From NCBI GenBank assembly GCA_025998755.1, contig AP024674.1, positions 2,248,162-2,312,161 on the forward strand: a stretch of 64,000 bases of DNA, in the 5' to 3' direction. The translations under genes were made by a program, and so were the position numbers. Below the pieces are notes generated by a model. That model had not been told where the DNA came from. It saw nothing but the letters and a program-made list of their open reading frames with translations, and ran no database searches. Below are positions 35,156 through 44,210 of the stretch, piece after piece. How positions within the stretch are numbered: the stretch's first letter is position 1; every line of letters starts with the position of its first letter. The DNA is from Armatimonadota bacterium. Lineage in GTDB: Bacteria; Armatimonadota; UBA5829; DSUL01.

Positions 35156-38062
35156 ATGAACATTCTTCAGCTTCTCTCTTCCAACGAGCGCGAGCTGCGC
35201 CGCTTCCGCAAAACCGTCGAGAAGATCAACAGCCTGGAACCTGCGATGAAGGCTCTGACTGACGCGCAGCTCCGGGCAAAAACCGATGAGTTCCGCGCGC
35301 GACTGGAGAAGGGCGAGACTCTGGACGACCTGCTGCCGGAGGCGTTCGCCGTTGTGCGCGAGGCCGGTTGCCGGGTAATCGGCCCGGACAAGGCCCGGCA
35401 TTTCGACGTGCAGCTCATTGGCGGCATGGTTCTTCACGAGGGGCGCATTGCGGAGATGAAAACCGGTGAGGGTAAGACACTCACCGCCACGCTGCCACTG
35501 TACCTGAACGCCCTGGAGGGCAAGGGAGCGCATCTGGTCACCGTGAACGACTTCCTGTCCCGGCGCGACGCGCGGTGGTACGGCCCAATTTATCACTTCC
35601 TGGGGCTAACTGTGGGCGCCATCCGGGGCGCGAGCGCCGAGACGGGTGAGCTTGGTGGCTCTTATGTCTACGACCCGGACTACAAGGCGGAAGGTCCGGA
35701 TGACTGGGACTGCCTGCGGCCTGTCTCGCGGCGCGAAGCGTATCTCTGCGACATCACCTACGGGACCAACAACGAGTTCGGGTTCGATTATCTGCGCGAC
35801 AACATGGCTCCCTCGCTGGCGCATCTGGTGCAGCGGGATCTGCACTACGCCATCGTGGACGAGGTGGACTCCATCCTGATCGACGAGGCCCGCACCCCGC
35901 TGATCATCTCAGGCGTCGCCCAGCAGGCAACGGACATCTACTACACTATGGACCGCGCCGTGCGCCGTCTGGTGCGCGACCGGCACTACACGGTGGACGA
36001 AAAGGCCAAGACGGCCATGCTGACGGACGAGGGTGTGCGCTATCTGGAGGAAATCCTGGGCGTTCCGAACCTGAGTGAGGACTTCCAGTTGATGAGCCAC
36101 GCTTCCAGCGCTCTGAAAGCGCACGCCGTGTTCAAGCGCGACGTGGACTACGTGGTCAAGGACGGCCAGGTCATCATCGTGGACGAGTTCACCGGCCGGC
36201 TGATGTTCGGGCGGCGTTGGAGCGACGGGCTGCATCAGGCGGTGGAGGCTAAGGAAGGCTGCAAGATCGAGCACGAGTCTCAGACTCTGGCCACAATCAC
36301 ATTCCAGAATTACTTCCGCCTTTACAAGAAGCTGGCGGGCATGACCGGCACCGCCAAGACCGAGGAGAACGAATTCCGCAAGATCTACGGGCTGGATGTG
36401 GTGCAGATCCCCACCAACCGCCCCATGATCCGGGTGGACCATCCGGACGCCGTCTACAAGACCGAAGAGAGCAAGATGCGCGGCATCACCGCGGAGGTGC
36501 TCCGCTGCGCCGTGCGTCAGCAACCGGTTCTCGTGGGCACGCGCTCCATCGAAGTCTCCGAGCGCGTAAGCGCCCGCATGCTGCCGGAGCGGCTTCAGCT
36601 GCTGTGCGCCACCATCCTGTTGCGCAGCCGGATGGAAGCCTCCAAGAACTTCGGGGACCGCAAGGAGGCGCGCGATCTCCTGAACAGCCGATTCGAGGAG
36701 TTGAGCCTGGCGCGCCTGAGCCCGCTGGCCCGCGAGCTGGGCGTCAATCTGGATATGACGACCCCGGAGAACCTGGACGAGCTGTGCGGTCTGCTGGGAA
36801 TCGCGCCGGAGCACAAAGACCGCCTGCGCCAGGTGCTGAAAGAGGGCATTCCCCACAACGTCCTCAACGCCAAGTACCACGAGCGGGAGGCCGAGATCAT
36901 TGCAGAGGCGGGCCGGAAAGGGGCTGTCACCATCGCCACGAACATGGCCGGGCGTGGCGTGGACATCATCCTGGGCGGCGCAGATCAGGATCCCGGACCG
37001 GGCGGGCGAAGCCCGGAGGCGATGGAGGTGGTCGCGCTCGGCGGACTGCACATTGTGGGAACGGAACGGCATGAGTCCCGGCGCATAGACAACCAGCTCC
37101 GGGGGCGCGCCGGAAGGCAGGGGGACCCCGGCTCCAGCCGCTTCTTCGTCTCGTTCGAGGACGAGCTGATGCGCCTCTTCGGGGACAAGACGCAGAGCCC
37201 GCTGCTGGCGAGCTGGCAGGAAGATCAGGCGCTGGACAACAGCCGCCTGCTGTCTCGCGCCATCGAACGAGCCCAGAAGAAGGTGGAGGAGCACAACTTC
37301 GCCATCCGCAAGCACGTGCTGCAATACGACGACGTGATGAACAAGCAGCGCGAGATCATCTACGGTCAGCGGCGGATGGTGCTGGAGGGCAAGGAGGTCA
37401 AGAACACCATCCTGGAGTACCTCCACAACACCGTGCAGGCCTCCATGGAGAGCTTCTGCAACCGGGAGATCCCACGCTCGGAGTGGGACTTCCAGAGTCT
37501 GTTTAACACGCTGGACTCCATCTTCCCGCTTTCGCTTTACGCCACAGTGGACGACCTGCGCAGCCGGTCTCTTGAGGAGATGTCGGAGTTCCTGAACGCC
37601 ATCGTGGACCGGACCTATGCCGACAAGGAGCAGCAGATCGGTCCGGAGGTGATGCGGGAGATCGAGCGCTCCATCATGCTGCAGGTCATAGACCGCAAGT
37701 GGATGGAGCACCTGGACAATATGGACTTCCTGCGGGAGGGCATCGGCCTGCGGGGATACGCTCAGCAAGACCCGGTAATCGCCTACCAGAAAGAGGCCTT
37801 CGAGATGTTCGGGCAGATGATCGACAGCATTCAGGAGGAGGTGGCCCGCATCATCTACCGGGTGCAGATCGCGCCGGAGCCGGTCCGCCGGCCTATGTTC
37901 CGGCCCACTTCCTTCAGCGGAGCGGGAGATGCCCTGGCTCCTCTGAAGGAGGGCACGGGACCGAAGCCGATCTCCGGGAAGGTGGGGCGCAACGATCCCT
38001 GCCCCTGCGGCAGCGGCAAGAAATTCAAGCATTGCTGCCTGGGCAAGCAGCCCGTCTCGTGA
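35156..38062 (+). CDS. secA: Preprotein translocase ATPase SecA
   Basis: A 968-residue motor of the Sec translocon. Walker A is [14 protein letters not shown], Walker B region [16 protein letters not shown], and a second motor domain has [15 protein letters not shown] and [31 protein letters not shown]. The helical scaffold has [22 protein letters not shown], and a C-terminal zinc SEC-C motif [16 protein letters not shown] ends the protein. A roughly 100-residue insertion between the second RecA-like parts ([20 protein letters not shown] onward) makes it longer than E. coli SecA, as in several deep-branching phyla. The ATG at 35156 matches the family start [12 protein letters not shown]. Confidence 0.96.
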   Translation: MNILQLLSSNERELRRFRKTVEKINSLEPAMKALTDAQLRAKTDEFRARLEKGETLDDLLPEAFAVVREAGCRVIGPDKARHFDVQLIGGMVLHEGRIAEMKTGEGKTLTATLPLYLNALEGKGAHLVTVNDFLSRRDARWYGPIYHFLGLTVGAIRGASAETGELGGSYVYDPDYKAEGPDDWDCLRPVSRREAYLCDITYGTNNEFGFDYLRDNMAPSLAHLVQRDLHYAIVDEVDSILIDEARTPLIISGVAQQATDIYYTMDRAVRRLVRDRHYTVDEKAKTAMLTDEGVRYLEEILGVPNLSEDFQLMSHASSALKAHAVFKRDVDYVVKDGQVIIVDEFTGRLMFGRRWSDGLHQAVEAKEGCKIEHESQTLATITFQNYFRLYKKLAGMTGTAKTEENEFRKIYGLDVVQIPTNRPMIRVDHPDAVYKTEESKMRGITAEVLRCAVRQQPVLVGTRSIEVSERVSARMLPERLQLLCATILLRSRMEASKNFGDRKEARDLLNSRFEELSLARLSPLARELGVNLDMTTPENLDELCGLLGIAPEHKDRLRQVLKEGIPHNVLNAKYHEREAEIIAEAGRKGAVTIATNMAGRGVDIILGGADQDPGPGGRSPEAMEVVALGGLHIVGTERHESRRIDNQLRGRAGRQGDPGSSRFFVSFEDELMRLFGDKTQSPLLASWQEDQALDNSRLLSRAIERAQKKVEEHNFAIRKHVLQYDDVMNKQREIIYGQRRMVLEGKEVKNTILEYLHNTVQASMESFCNREIPRSEWDFQSLFNTLDSIFPLSLYATVDDLRSRSLEEMSEFLNAIVDRTYADKEQQIGPEVMREIERSIMLQVIDRKWMEHLDNMDFLREGIGLRGYAQQDPVIAYQKEAFEMFGQMIDSIQEEVARIIYRVQIAPEPVRRPMFRPTSFSGAGDALAPLKEGTGPKPISGKVGRNDPCPCGSGKKFKHCCLGKQPVS

Positions 38063-38161
38063 AGAGGGAGGGGGCCTTTCTCCTCCTGGTCCGACGCGGG
38101 TGCACCCTGGAGGCAGCTACGGGCAGCAGGCAAGCTTCGCAGTGAGAGAAAATCCGGCCGG

Positions 38162-38185
38162 GAGCCCTGCGACCGCGCAGGGCTC
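38162..38185 (+). terminator. Terminator-like hairpin after secA
   Basis: A perfect 10-bp stem GAGCCCTGCG/CGCAGGGCTC with a 4-nt loop, followed only by TTGCG, so termination may be weak. Confidence 0.5.
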
Positions 38186-38287
38186 TTGCGCATCTAAGAA
38201 CAGGAAGATCGGCTGTGGAAGGGGAACTTGCAAGCAGCCGGGCTGGTTTATTGAGGAGGCGGCGGTCGCCGCAACTGTGCGACAAGC

Positions 38288-39415
38288 GTGAAATACAGGC
38301 GATTCGGAAAAACTGAGCTGCAGGTCCCGGTTTTCACGTTCGGCGCAATGCGCATCCCGGGCGTGCCGGAGGAGGAGGAGGCTCTGAGGACCATCTTCCG
38401 GGCTGTGGAGCTGGGGATAACTCATCTGGAGACGGCCCGCGGTTACGGCTCCAGCGAGGAACTGCTGGGCAAGGCGATGCCCCACATCCGTCGGGATGAT
38501 CTGATCATCACGACGAAGATCCCTCCCACGGAAACCGCGGACGAGATGCGCCGCTTCATCGAGGAATCGCTGCAGCGGATGAACATCTCCCGGATTGACA
38601 ACTTCGACCTGCACGGCATCAACACGCCGGAGTTGCTGGAGCGATCGCTGCGCAGGGGAGGCTGCATGGACGCCGTGCGGAAGGCGCAGGAAGAAGGGAT
38701 CATCGGGCACGTGGGATTCTCCACCCACGCTCCGCTTCATGTTATTCTTGATGCCATCGAGACCCGGGAGTTCGAGAGCGTCAATCTGCACTATTACTAT
38801 TTCAACCAGCGCAACCTCCCGGCGGTGCTGCGGGCTTACGAGCTGGATATGGGTGTGCTGATCATCTCTCCCACGGACAAGGGCGGACAGTTGTTCCGGC
38901 CGACGCAGACGCTGAGGGAACTGACAGCGCCGCTCACACCCATCCAGGCCAACGCCCGGTGGCTTCTGGCGCAGCCGGAGGTCTCCACACTCACCCTGGG
39001 AGCGGCACACCCGGAGGAGTTCGACGAGCATATTGCGGTGGCTGACCGCGACGGGCCCTTGACAGAAGAGGAGCGGCAGATCTTCCAGCGGCTGGAGGAG
39101 CGCTTCCGGATACTGGGCGACGACCGGTGCACCGTATGCCACGAGTGCTTGCCGTGCCCCGAAGGGATCAACATTCCGGAAGTGCTGCGGCTCCGGAACA
39201 TGGCCGTCGCCTTTGATATGGTGGAGTTCGGGAAGTATCGTTACAACCTTTTCGAAAACGCGGGACACTGGTTCCCAGGCAGCAGGGCGGACCGTTGCAC
39301 CCAATGCGGAGACTGTCTGCCACGCTGCCCGGAGAAGCTGGACATCCCGCGTCTGCTTTTCGAGACTCATGAGATGCTGGCCGGAGAGCCCGGCAAGAGG
39401 ATGTGGCGGACCTGA
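38288..39415 (+). CDS. Aldo/keto reductase with C-terminal 4Fe-4S domain
   Basis: A 375-residue protein. Residues 1-270 are an aldo/keto reductase barrel: MKYRRFGKTELQVPVFTFGAM, HLETARGYGSSEELLGKAM (catalytic Tyr region) and IGHVGFSTHA. The C-terminal 100 residues carry two Cys clusters, CTVCHECLPCP and CTQCGDCLPRCP, for iron-sulfur centres. This architecture is widespread in anaerobes and poorly characterised. The start codon is GTG and no ribosome-binding site stands out. Thioredoxin lies 85 bp downstream and may be a redox partner, which is inference. Confidence 0.9.
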   Translation: MKYRRFGKTELQVPVFTFGAMRIPGVPEEEEALRTIFRAVELGITHLETARGYGSSEELLGKAMPHIRRDDLIITTKIPPTETADEMRRFIEESLQRMNISRIDNFDLHGINTPELLERSLRRGGCMDAVRKAQEEGIIGHVGFSTHAPLHVILDAIETREFESVNLHYYYFNQRNLPAVLRAYELDMGVLIISPTDKGGQLFRPTQTLRELTAPLTPIQANARWLLAQPEVSTLTLGAAHPEEFDEHIAVADRDGPLTEEERQIFQRLEERFRILGDDRCTVCHECLPCPEGINIPEVLRLRNMAVAFDMVEFGKYRYNLFENAGHWFPGSRADRCTQCGDCLPRCPEKLDIPRLLFETHEMLAGEPGKRMWRT

Positions 39416-39500
39416 CCCCGTGTCCGGCGGATGGGTCACCACCCGCATCCCGTCAGGGTCCGGCGTTACCGATGAAGATCAGGAAAGGATACAGACGCAA

Positions 39501-39827
39501 ATGTCGAGCGCAGTTGCTGTAAGTGAGACCACCTTCGAGCAGGAAGTGCTGAAGTCCGATGTCCCCGTTGTTGTGGACTTCTGGGCTCCCTGGTGCGGCC
39601 CATGCCGCCAGATCGCGCCCCTGCTGGATCAGCTGGCCCAGGAATACGCGGGCAAGGTGAAGATCGTGAAGGTCAATGTGGACGACGAACGATCTCTCGC
39701 CATCAAATATGGTGTCATGAGCATTCCCACGCTGATCTTCTTCAAGCAGGGCAGCGCCGTGGATCAGACTGTGGGCGTTTTGCCCAAAGATCACCTGACG
39801 CGTAAGCTGGAGGCTCTGCTGAACTAG
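39501..39827 (+). CDS. trxA: Thioredoxin
   Basis: A 108-residue classical thioredoxin with the active site WCGPC (Cys32 and Cys35), the cis-Pro loop MSIPTLIFF and the charged core VVVDFWAP. AGGAAAGGA lies about 12 nt before the ATG. It reduces disulfides in cytoplasmic proteins. A terminator follows 28 bp after the stop. Confidence 0.95.
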   Translation: MSSAVAVSETTFEQEVLKSDVPVVVDFWAPWCGPCRQIAPLLDQLAQEYAGKVKIVKVNVDDERSLAIKYGVMSIPTLIFFKQGSAVDQTVGVLPKDHLTRKLEALLN

Positions 39828-39855
39828 GCAGCGCCCACGGGAACCAGACCGATGC

Positions 39856-39887
39856 GGGACGCGCTGCGGGGCGCGTCCCTTCGCTTT
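39856..39887 (+). terminator. Terminator of trxA
   Basis: GGGACGCGC/GCGCGTCCC (9 bp, 6-nt loop) followed by TTCGCTTTCT. Confidence 0.65.
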
Positions 39888-39888
39888 C

Positions 39889-40803
39889 TCACGGTTCCGT
39901 GCAGGCGTCTTGCCCCGCCAGGAAGGCTTGCACCTCCGCGGCGCTAGGGAAGGCGGCTGGCCCACCCCAGCGGGATGCTTTCAGCGCGGCACAGGCGCTG
40001 GCCGTCCGAATCCGCTCCTCCACACCCGCGCCGGAGGCGAGCAGGGCGGCGTATGCGCCGTGGAAACAGTCTCCGCAACCGGTGCTGTCCACGGTACGCA
40101 CGCGAAAGGCCGGGAACCGCCGGACGCGGCCCGGCTCCATTCCTTCCGCGAACCAGCAGCCTTCCGCGCCGCAGGTGGCCACCGTGGCCACCCGGCCTGC
40201 GGCAAGGCGCGAAACGGCCTCGGCCACATCATCCGCCCCAGTCAACTCACGGGCCAGCCGGAGGGGCACGATGAGATGATCCACCAGTCTCAGCAACTCC
40301 GCGACCCCGGGATCCTCCAGCCGCTCGATGTCCCCCACCACAGGGATTCCCGCCTGACTCGCGATCTGCGCGGCGCGGATCTGTCCTTCGACGCCCACAT
40401 GGTCCACCAGCAGGACCCGCGCCTGGCGGATATACTGCTCTGGTGGGCCATCCGGGCTTGCTCCTCGAAGACGGGGTACGTGGGAGAGCACGGTTCGATC
40501 CCCTTTCACGAGAAGAATCACGGATTCGGAAGGACCTGCGTCCTCTCGCCGGACCACCCGCGAGATGTCCACTCCCTCAGCCTGAAGAAAAGACTCCACG
40601 AAACGCGAGCCTTCGTCACTTCCCAGAATCCCGGCATAGGCGGCGCTGGCGCCCATCCTGCGCGCGGCAACCAGGGCTCCCAATGTCAGCCCGCCGGGCC
40701 GCCGCTCACGGAAAAGCACCCGGACCTTGCTTCCCGGAAGCGGAAACTCATCGAGCTGCACCACATCGTCAACCGATACCGCTCCCAGCCCCAGAACATC
40801 CAT
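39889..40803 (-). CDS. PfkB-family carbohydrate/nucleoside kinase
   Basis: A 304-residue ribokinase-like enzyme. The N-terminal lid region is PGSKVRVLFRERRPGGLTLG, and the C-terminal signature DSTGCGDCFHGAYAALLASG contains the catalytic Asp and the anion hole. The first glycine-rich substrate motif is slightly unusual (GGLTLGALVAARRMG, without the common GGxxxN). Substrate is not deducible. It converges on trxA. Confidence 0.88.
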   Translation of the reverse strand: MDVLGLGAVSVDDVVQLDEFPLPGSKVRVLFRERRPGGLTLGALVAARRMGASAAYAGILGSDEGSRFVESFLQAEGVDISRVVRREDAGPSESVILLVKGDRTVLSHVPRLRGASPDGPPEQYIRQARVLLVDHVGVEGQIRAAQIASQAGIPVVGDIERLEDPGVAELLRLVDHLIVPLRLARELTGADDVAEAVSRLAAGRVATVATCGAEGCWFAEGMEPGRVRRFPAFRVRTVDSTGCGDCFHGAYAALLASGAGVEERIRTASACAALKASRWGGPAAFPSAAEVQAFLAGQDACTEP

Positions 40804-40836
40804 CGGCAGTTTTCCCCTACTGCTAGCTGGATGCGG

Positions 40837-40864
40837 AAAAAGCCCGGCTGGACGGGCCGGGCTC
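40837..40864 (-). terminator. Terminator of the secreted-protein gene
   Basis: AGCCCGGC/GCCGGGCT stem (7-nt loop) followed by TTTTT on the minus strand, 31 bp past the stop at 40895. Confidence 0.85.
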
Positions 40865-40894
40865 CGTTAGCCGTAATCTCATCCCAGGTGATGC

Positions 40895-41359
40895 CTAGAG
40901 CTTCACGTCAATGATGGCGCTCACTCCAACGGCCCTCACGCGGCTGACCTTGGTCACGTTGATGCTGTCCACGGGAACCAGAGGGCGGACCCGGAATGTG
41001 CGGCCGGAGAAGTTCGCTTCCAGCTGGGCAACCGCCTTGCACTGCTCCACCTGATCGCGCGGTCCCGTAACCTGCGCGGCGCCAAGATAGGTTCCACTTC
41101 CAAGGCTCAGGATGGGCACCACCTTGGTGGCCTGATCCGCGGCGAGCTTCTTGTTGCCGGTAAGGTCGTTGATGAACTTATCCAGCTGGCCGCCGAACTG
41201 CGTCACCAGCACGGCGATCCCTCCGGCCTTGATGACGCTCCCAAGGTCCAGGGCGGCCACCCGTCCGGGTACGCTCAAAGCGACAGCCAGGGCGATCGTC
41301 AGCGACACCGCCGCTATTTTGAGTGCCAATGGTTTTCTGCGCATTTCCCGATACCTCAT
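40895..41359 (-). CDS. Small secreted protein, unknown function
   Basis: A 154-residue protein with a signal peptide (LALKIAAVSLTIALAVALSVPG, cleavage near VAALD). The mature part starts with an amphipathic, Gly-rich stretch (LGSVIKAGGIAVLVTQFGGQL), followed by two short beta-rich halves (GTYLGAAQVTGPRDQV and RVRAVGVSAIIDVKL). I do not recognise the family. It is next to the OmpM-like porin on the same strand but has its own terminator, so an envelope role is plausible only by location. An internal ATG at 41344 is an alternative start. Confidence 0.6.
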   Translation of the reverse strand: MRYREMRRKPLALKIAAVSLTIALAVALSVPGRVAALDLGSVIKAGGIAVLVTQFGGQLDKFINDLTGNKKLAADQATKVVPILSLGSGTYLGAAQVTGPRDQVEQCKAVAQLEANFSGRTFRVRPLVPVDSINVTKVSRVRAVGVSAIIDVKL

Positions 41360-41415
41360 CTTTCACCCGGACCTGCCTCCGGGCAGCTTCTGCATTTTAG
41401 ACGGACCCTGAGAGG

Positions 41416-41455
41416 AAAAAGGGGCCCGGACTCACTGGCGAGCCGTCCGGGCCCC
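41416..41455 (-). terminator. Strong terminator of the OmpM-like porin gene
   Basis: An 11-bp perfect stem GGGGCCCGGAC/GTCCGGGCCCC followed by TTTTT on the minus strand. Confidence 0.92.
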
Positions 41456-41492
41456 TTCGGTCTATGTCGCTACAGCCAGATGCCGCAGGGAC

Positions 41493-43358
41493 TTAGAAGT
41501 CCATGGACACCTGAGCGACCGCCACGGCTCCCTTCGCCTCATTGGCGCCGTACGGAAGAGCCCTGCCCTTGCCGTCGAAGTCAATGATCTGATAGAGGAG
41601 CTTCAGGCGGGTGTTCTGGGCCAGCGCCTGGCGGTAGCTGAACGTGTAGTAGTTCTCAGCCGGGGAGGAGCCCACAGCCGGGTCCCACTTGACGAACTCA
41701 CCCTCGAAGCCGAGGGAGCCTTTCGGACCCATCGGGATGCTCACACCAGCCTTGTACTGCTGCAACTTGTCGTCGGCACCCAGCGGAAGAGCCGCCAGAG
41801 CGCTTGTGTTCGTGCGGCCCTGATTCTCGATGCCCTCATACCAGGCACCGGAGGCTGTCAGGCCAACCTTGCCCAAAGTATAGGCCAGGCTGACGGACGG
41901 ACCCTCGATGTTCACCGGGTTCTGCCAGCGGCCGATGCGCGCCCAGTCGCCCGGAGCGGAGAAGTTCGGCTCAACTCGCTTGTAGCCGACGTTCACGCCC
42001 AGACCGCGGATGGCACCCGAGAGCTTGGCCTCCCAGGCCGTGTTGTCATCGTCAATCTTCACCGTGCCCGCAGGCGCGGTGGGATCGACGCTGGAGTCGG
42101 ACTGGGTGTAGGCGCCCGACAGCTCCCATCCGCCGAGCGGAAGCTTCACGTCCACGCCCCAGATGTCCGCCTGGTCGAAGTACTTGACTCCGCCCACACG
42201 GCTCTCGCCAACGGCCAGGTAGGTGGCGCCGACGTTCAGCTTGCCGACATCAAAGCCGAGGCGGACACCAGCGCTCTGCTCAGGTTGCCTTAAGCCGCCA
42301 GCGCCCATCGCGAACAGGCCGCCCATCGGGGCGACGTTCGGGCGGGCAGCATAGTTGAACAGGCCGTTGTTGGAGCTGTTCTTCGCTGCGAACGCCAGAA
42401 TGTTCACGGAGCCCCAGGTCCACTCAGCCTTACCACCGTCAACATAGTAGTTGCCGTCGTCGGTCTTCCAGTTGTCGGTGTAGGAGTCCACGTCGTACTT
42501 CGCCAAAGTCCACTTGGTGAACTGAATGGGGAAGCGACCGACCGTGACGTCCGCACCGAAAACCGGAACGGTGCCGTAGGCCAGGAACAGGTCGACGGTG
42601 TCGACATCCGCAGTCGCAGCGCGGCCAGTGGAGGTCAGAGACGTCACCGTGCCGTTCAGGTAGTTGAGGTAGTTGCCGACAGTCAGAACAACCTTGGCCG
42701 TGGCATCACCCTCGGCATAGTTGAAGATAATGTCGGCGTCCCGCACGAACGAGATATTCTCGAGCAGGTTGTTGTCGTTGCTCAGCGGGCGACCGTCATA
42801 ATCGTATACGCCGGCCACATTGCCGCTGTCCGCATACTCGCCGACCGCGAAGAAGGTAACCTTCGCGCTGATCTTAAGTTTGCGGTGATAGTCCTCCAGA
42901 GCTGCGACGCGCTCCTCAAGGCTCGCGACATCCCTCTTCAGGGCATCCAGGTCCACGCCGATCTGGACTAGCTCATCCTTGAACTCGTTGATGAGCTTGT
43001 TCAGGTTCGACAGGTCCTGACCCTCGGGAATCTTGATTCCCTTGACAGCGTCGTCGATCCACTGCTTGATCTGGGCCTCGGACGGCCCGGACGCTCCAGA
43101 GACCTTCGGGACCATATCCGCAATTACCGGAATGGCGCGGGAGATGGCCATGGCGAACTCGTAGCGAGTCATCGCGCGCTTGCCACCGAACGTACCATCC
43201 GGATAGCCGATGATGATTCCGTGGTCCTGAAGCTGGCTGACGGCCTCGTAGGCCCAGTGATCAATCGGTACGTCGGCGAACGGTCCCTGAGCGAAGCTCG
43301 GAGCCGCAACCGCCAGCGTCAGACCGATCAGGGCTACGAACATAGCCTTCTTGGTCAT
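41493..43358 (-). CDS. SLH-domain outer-membrane porin (OmpM-like)
   Basis: A 621-residue outer-membrane protein. In order: signal peptide (TKKAMFVALIGLTLAVAAPSFA); one SLH domain at about 24-80 (FADVPIDHWAYEAVSQLQDHG, then MTRYEFAMAISRAI); a coiled coil at about 105-160 (LNKLINEFKDELVQIGVDLD, RDVASLEERVAALEDY); then a long beta-barrel with alternating aromatic strands ending in VAVAQVSMDF. The terminal Phe is the usual BAM signal. In Negativicutes, Thermus-Deinococcus and similar groups such proteins tether the outer membrane to peptidoglycan through the SLH domain and act as porins. A strong GAGGAGG and a consensus promoter suggest very high expression. Confidence 0.93.
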   Translation of the reverse strand: MTKKAMFVALIGLTLAVAAPSFAQGPFADVPIDHWAYEAVSQLQDHGIIIGYPDGTFGGKRAMTRYEFAMAISRAIPVIADMVPKVSGASGPSEAQIKQWIDDAVKGIKIPEGQDLSNLNKLINEFKDELVQIGVDLDALKRDVASLEERVAALEDYHRKLKISAKVTFFAVGEYADSGNVAGVYDYDGRPLSNDNNLLENISFVRDADIIFNYAEGDATAKVVLTVGNYLNYLNGTVTSLTSTGRAATADVDTVDLFLAYGTVPVFGADVTVGRFPIQFTKWTLAKYDVDSYTDNWKTDDGNYYVDGGKAEWTWGSVNILAFAAKNSSNNGLFNYAARPNVAPMGGLFAMGAGGLRQPEQSAGVRLGFDVGKLNVGATYLAVGESRVGGVKYFDQADIWGVDVKLPLGGWELSGAYTQSDSSVDPTAPAGTVKIDDDNTAWEAKLSGAIRGLGVNVGYKRVEPNFSAPGDWARIGRWQNPVNIEGPSVSLAYTLGKVGLTASGAWYEGIENQGRTNTSALAALPLGADDKLQQYKAGVSIPMGPKGSLGFEGEFVKWDPAVGSSPAENYYTFSYRQALAQNTRLKLLYQIIDFDGKGRALPYGANEAKGAVAVAQVSMDF

Positions 43359-43645
43359 TGCTTTCCTCCTCGAATGACTTGACCAGCTTGCCCCCGCCGC
43401 GGCACCCAGCCGCGCGGAGGTCTCTAGTGCTGCGCATTCCAGGGAGGGTGAGGAGGCTATCTGCGGTCAGCCCGGCGGATGACAGTGACCATGTTTCCTG
43501 TCCACCCCGCCAGTCCTCCCGCAAGAGGAGCTGGACCGCACCTTCCCTAGCGCGCTATTGCCGCCCCTGCCGGACCTTTCCGGCACCGCGCCGCTGCTCG
43601 CCTCTGCGGCCTCGGCGCCCGTCCGCAACGGACGGCACATCCTGC
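43359..43645 (-). other. Long structured leader of the porin mRNA
   Basis: From the promoter at 43652-43680 the transcript would run about 287 nt before the ATG. It contains hairpins CCGTCCG-TTG-CGGACGG and GCCGG-AAAGGT-CCGGC and ends in GAGGAGGAAAGC. No known riboswitch class was recognised and no alternative gene is apparent. Confidence 0.5.
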
Positions 43646-43651
43646 CCGCGT

Positions 43652-43680
43652 ATCATAGCCGCTTGCGTCAGATTTGTCAA
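43652..43680 (-). promoter_or_regulatory. Consensus sigma-70 promoter of the porin gene
   Basis: TTGACA, 17-bp spacer, TATGAT on the minus strand, the best promoter in the window. Confidence 0.88.
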
Positions 43681-43790
43681 CAGATCAAGCCAACTTCAAT
43701 ACGCAGGCCAAAAAATGTATCACTGCGGGGCTCAGACCCCGTACTTTCCACAGGCATGTATTCCGCTTTTCAGCGATTTCTAACCTGCAA

Positions 43791-44210
43791 TCAGCCGCTA
43801 TCTTCGCATTCCTTGAGCCACCGCTCGGCCAGCACCACCGCCGCCCAGTCATCCACCGGCTCCGGCGGCACCAGCATTCCACCGGGGATTAGACGCCGGA
43901 TTCCGCGCGGAGGATTCTCCCGGAAATACCTTTTTCTGGCATCCAGAGAGCTGAATTGCTCGTCCACCAGCTCCACCTGCGGCATCCCTTCCCGCGCACT
44001 CAGGACCTTTGCCAGCTTCCTGCCATTGGTGCCGCCGCCCACCAGCACCCTTTCAGCACCCGTGGAAGCGAGCATCTGTTCCACCGTGCGCACCAGATCC
44101 TGAGTGTCGCAGATGGTCCGCGCAAGCACGCCGTCCCGGGAGACTGCGGCCACTCCGCACTTGGCCCGTCCCGGATCCACCGCGATGACCGTCACCGGTT
44201 CTTGCTTCAC
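43791..44210 (-). CDS. YqgF/RuvX-type RNase H-fold nuclease
   Basis: A 139-residue protein with the strand-loop VIAVDPGRAKCGVAAVSRDG (catalytic Asp), VLVGGGTNGRKLAKVL, VELVDEQFSSLDARKRYF and a C-terminal DDWAAVVLAERWL with acidic residues in the active-site position. It is assigned to the YqgF/RuvX group, which processes pre-16S rRNA or acts like a Holliday-junction resolvase. It overlaps the DUF3084 gene by 4 bp and is the last gene of the lpt operon. Confidence 0.82.
   Translation of the reverse strand: MKQEPVTVIAVDPGRAKCGVAAVSRDGVLARTICDTQDLVRTVEQMLASTGAERVLVGGGTNGRKLAKVLSAREGMPQVELVDEQFSSLDARKRYFRENPPRGIRRLIPGGMLVPPEPVDDWAAVVLAERWLKECEDSG

Noticed and set aside
35909-38032. 707-codon open frame on the minus strand
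   Set aside because: Shadow of secA.
38200-38290. Cobalamin riboswitch-like words (GGGGAA and GCCGCAACTGTG) upstream of the aldo/keto reductase
   Set aside because: The GGTG-AA-CC arm is missing and the GTG start follows at once, leaving no room for the rest of the riboswitch.
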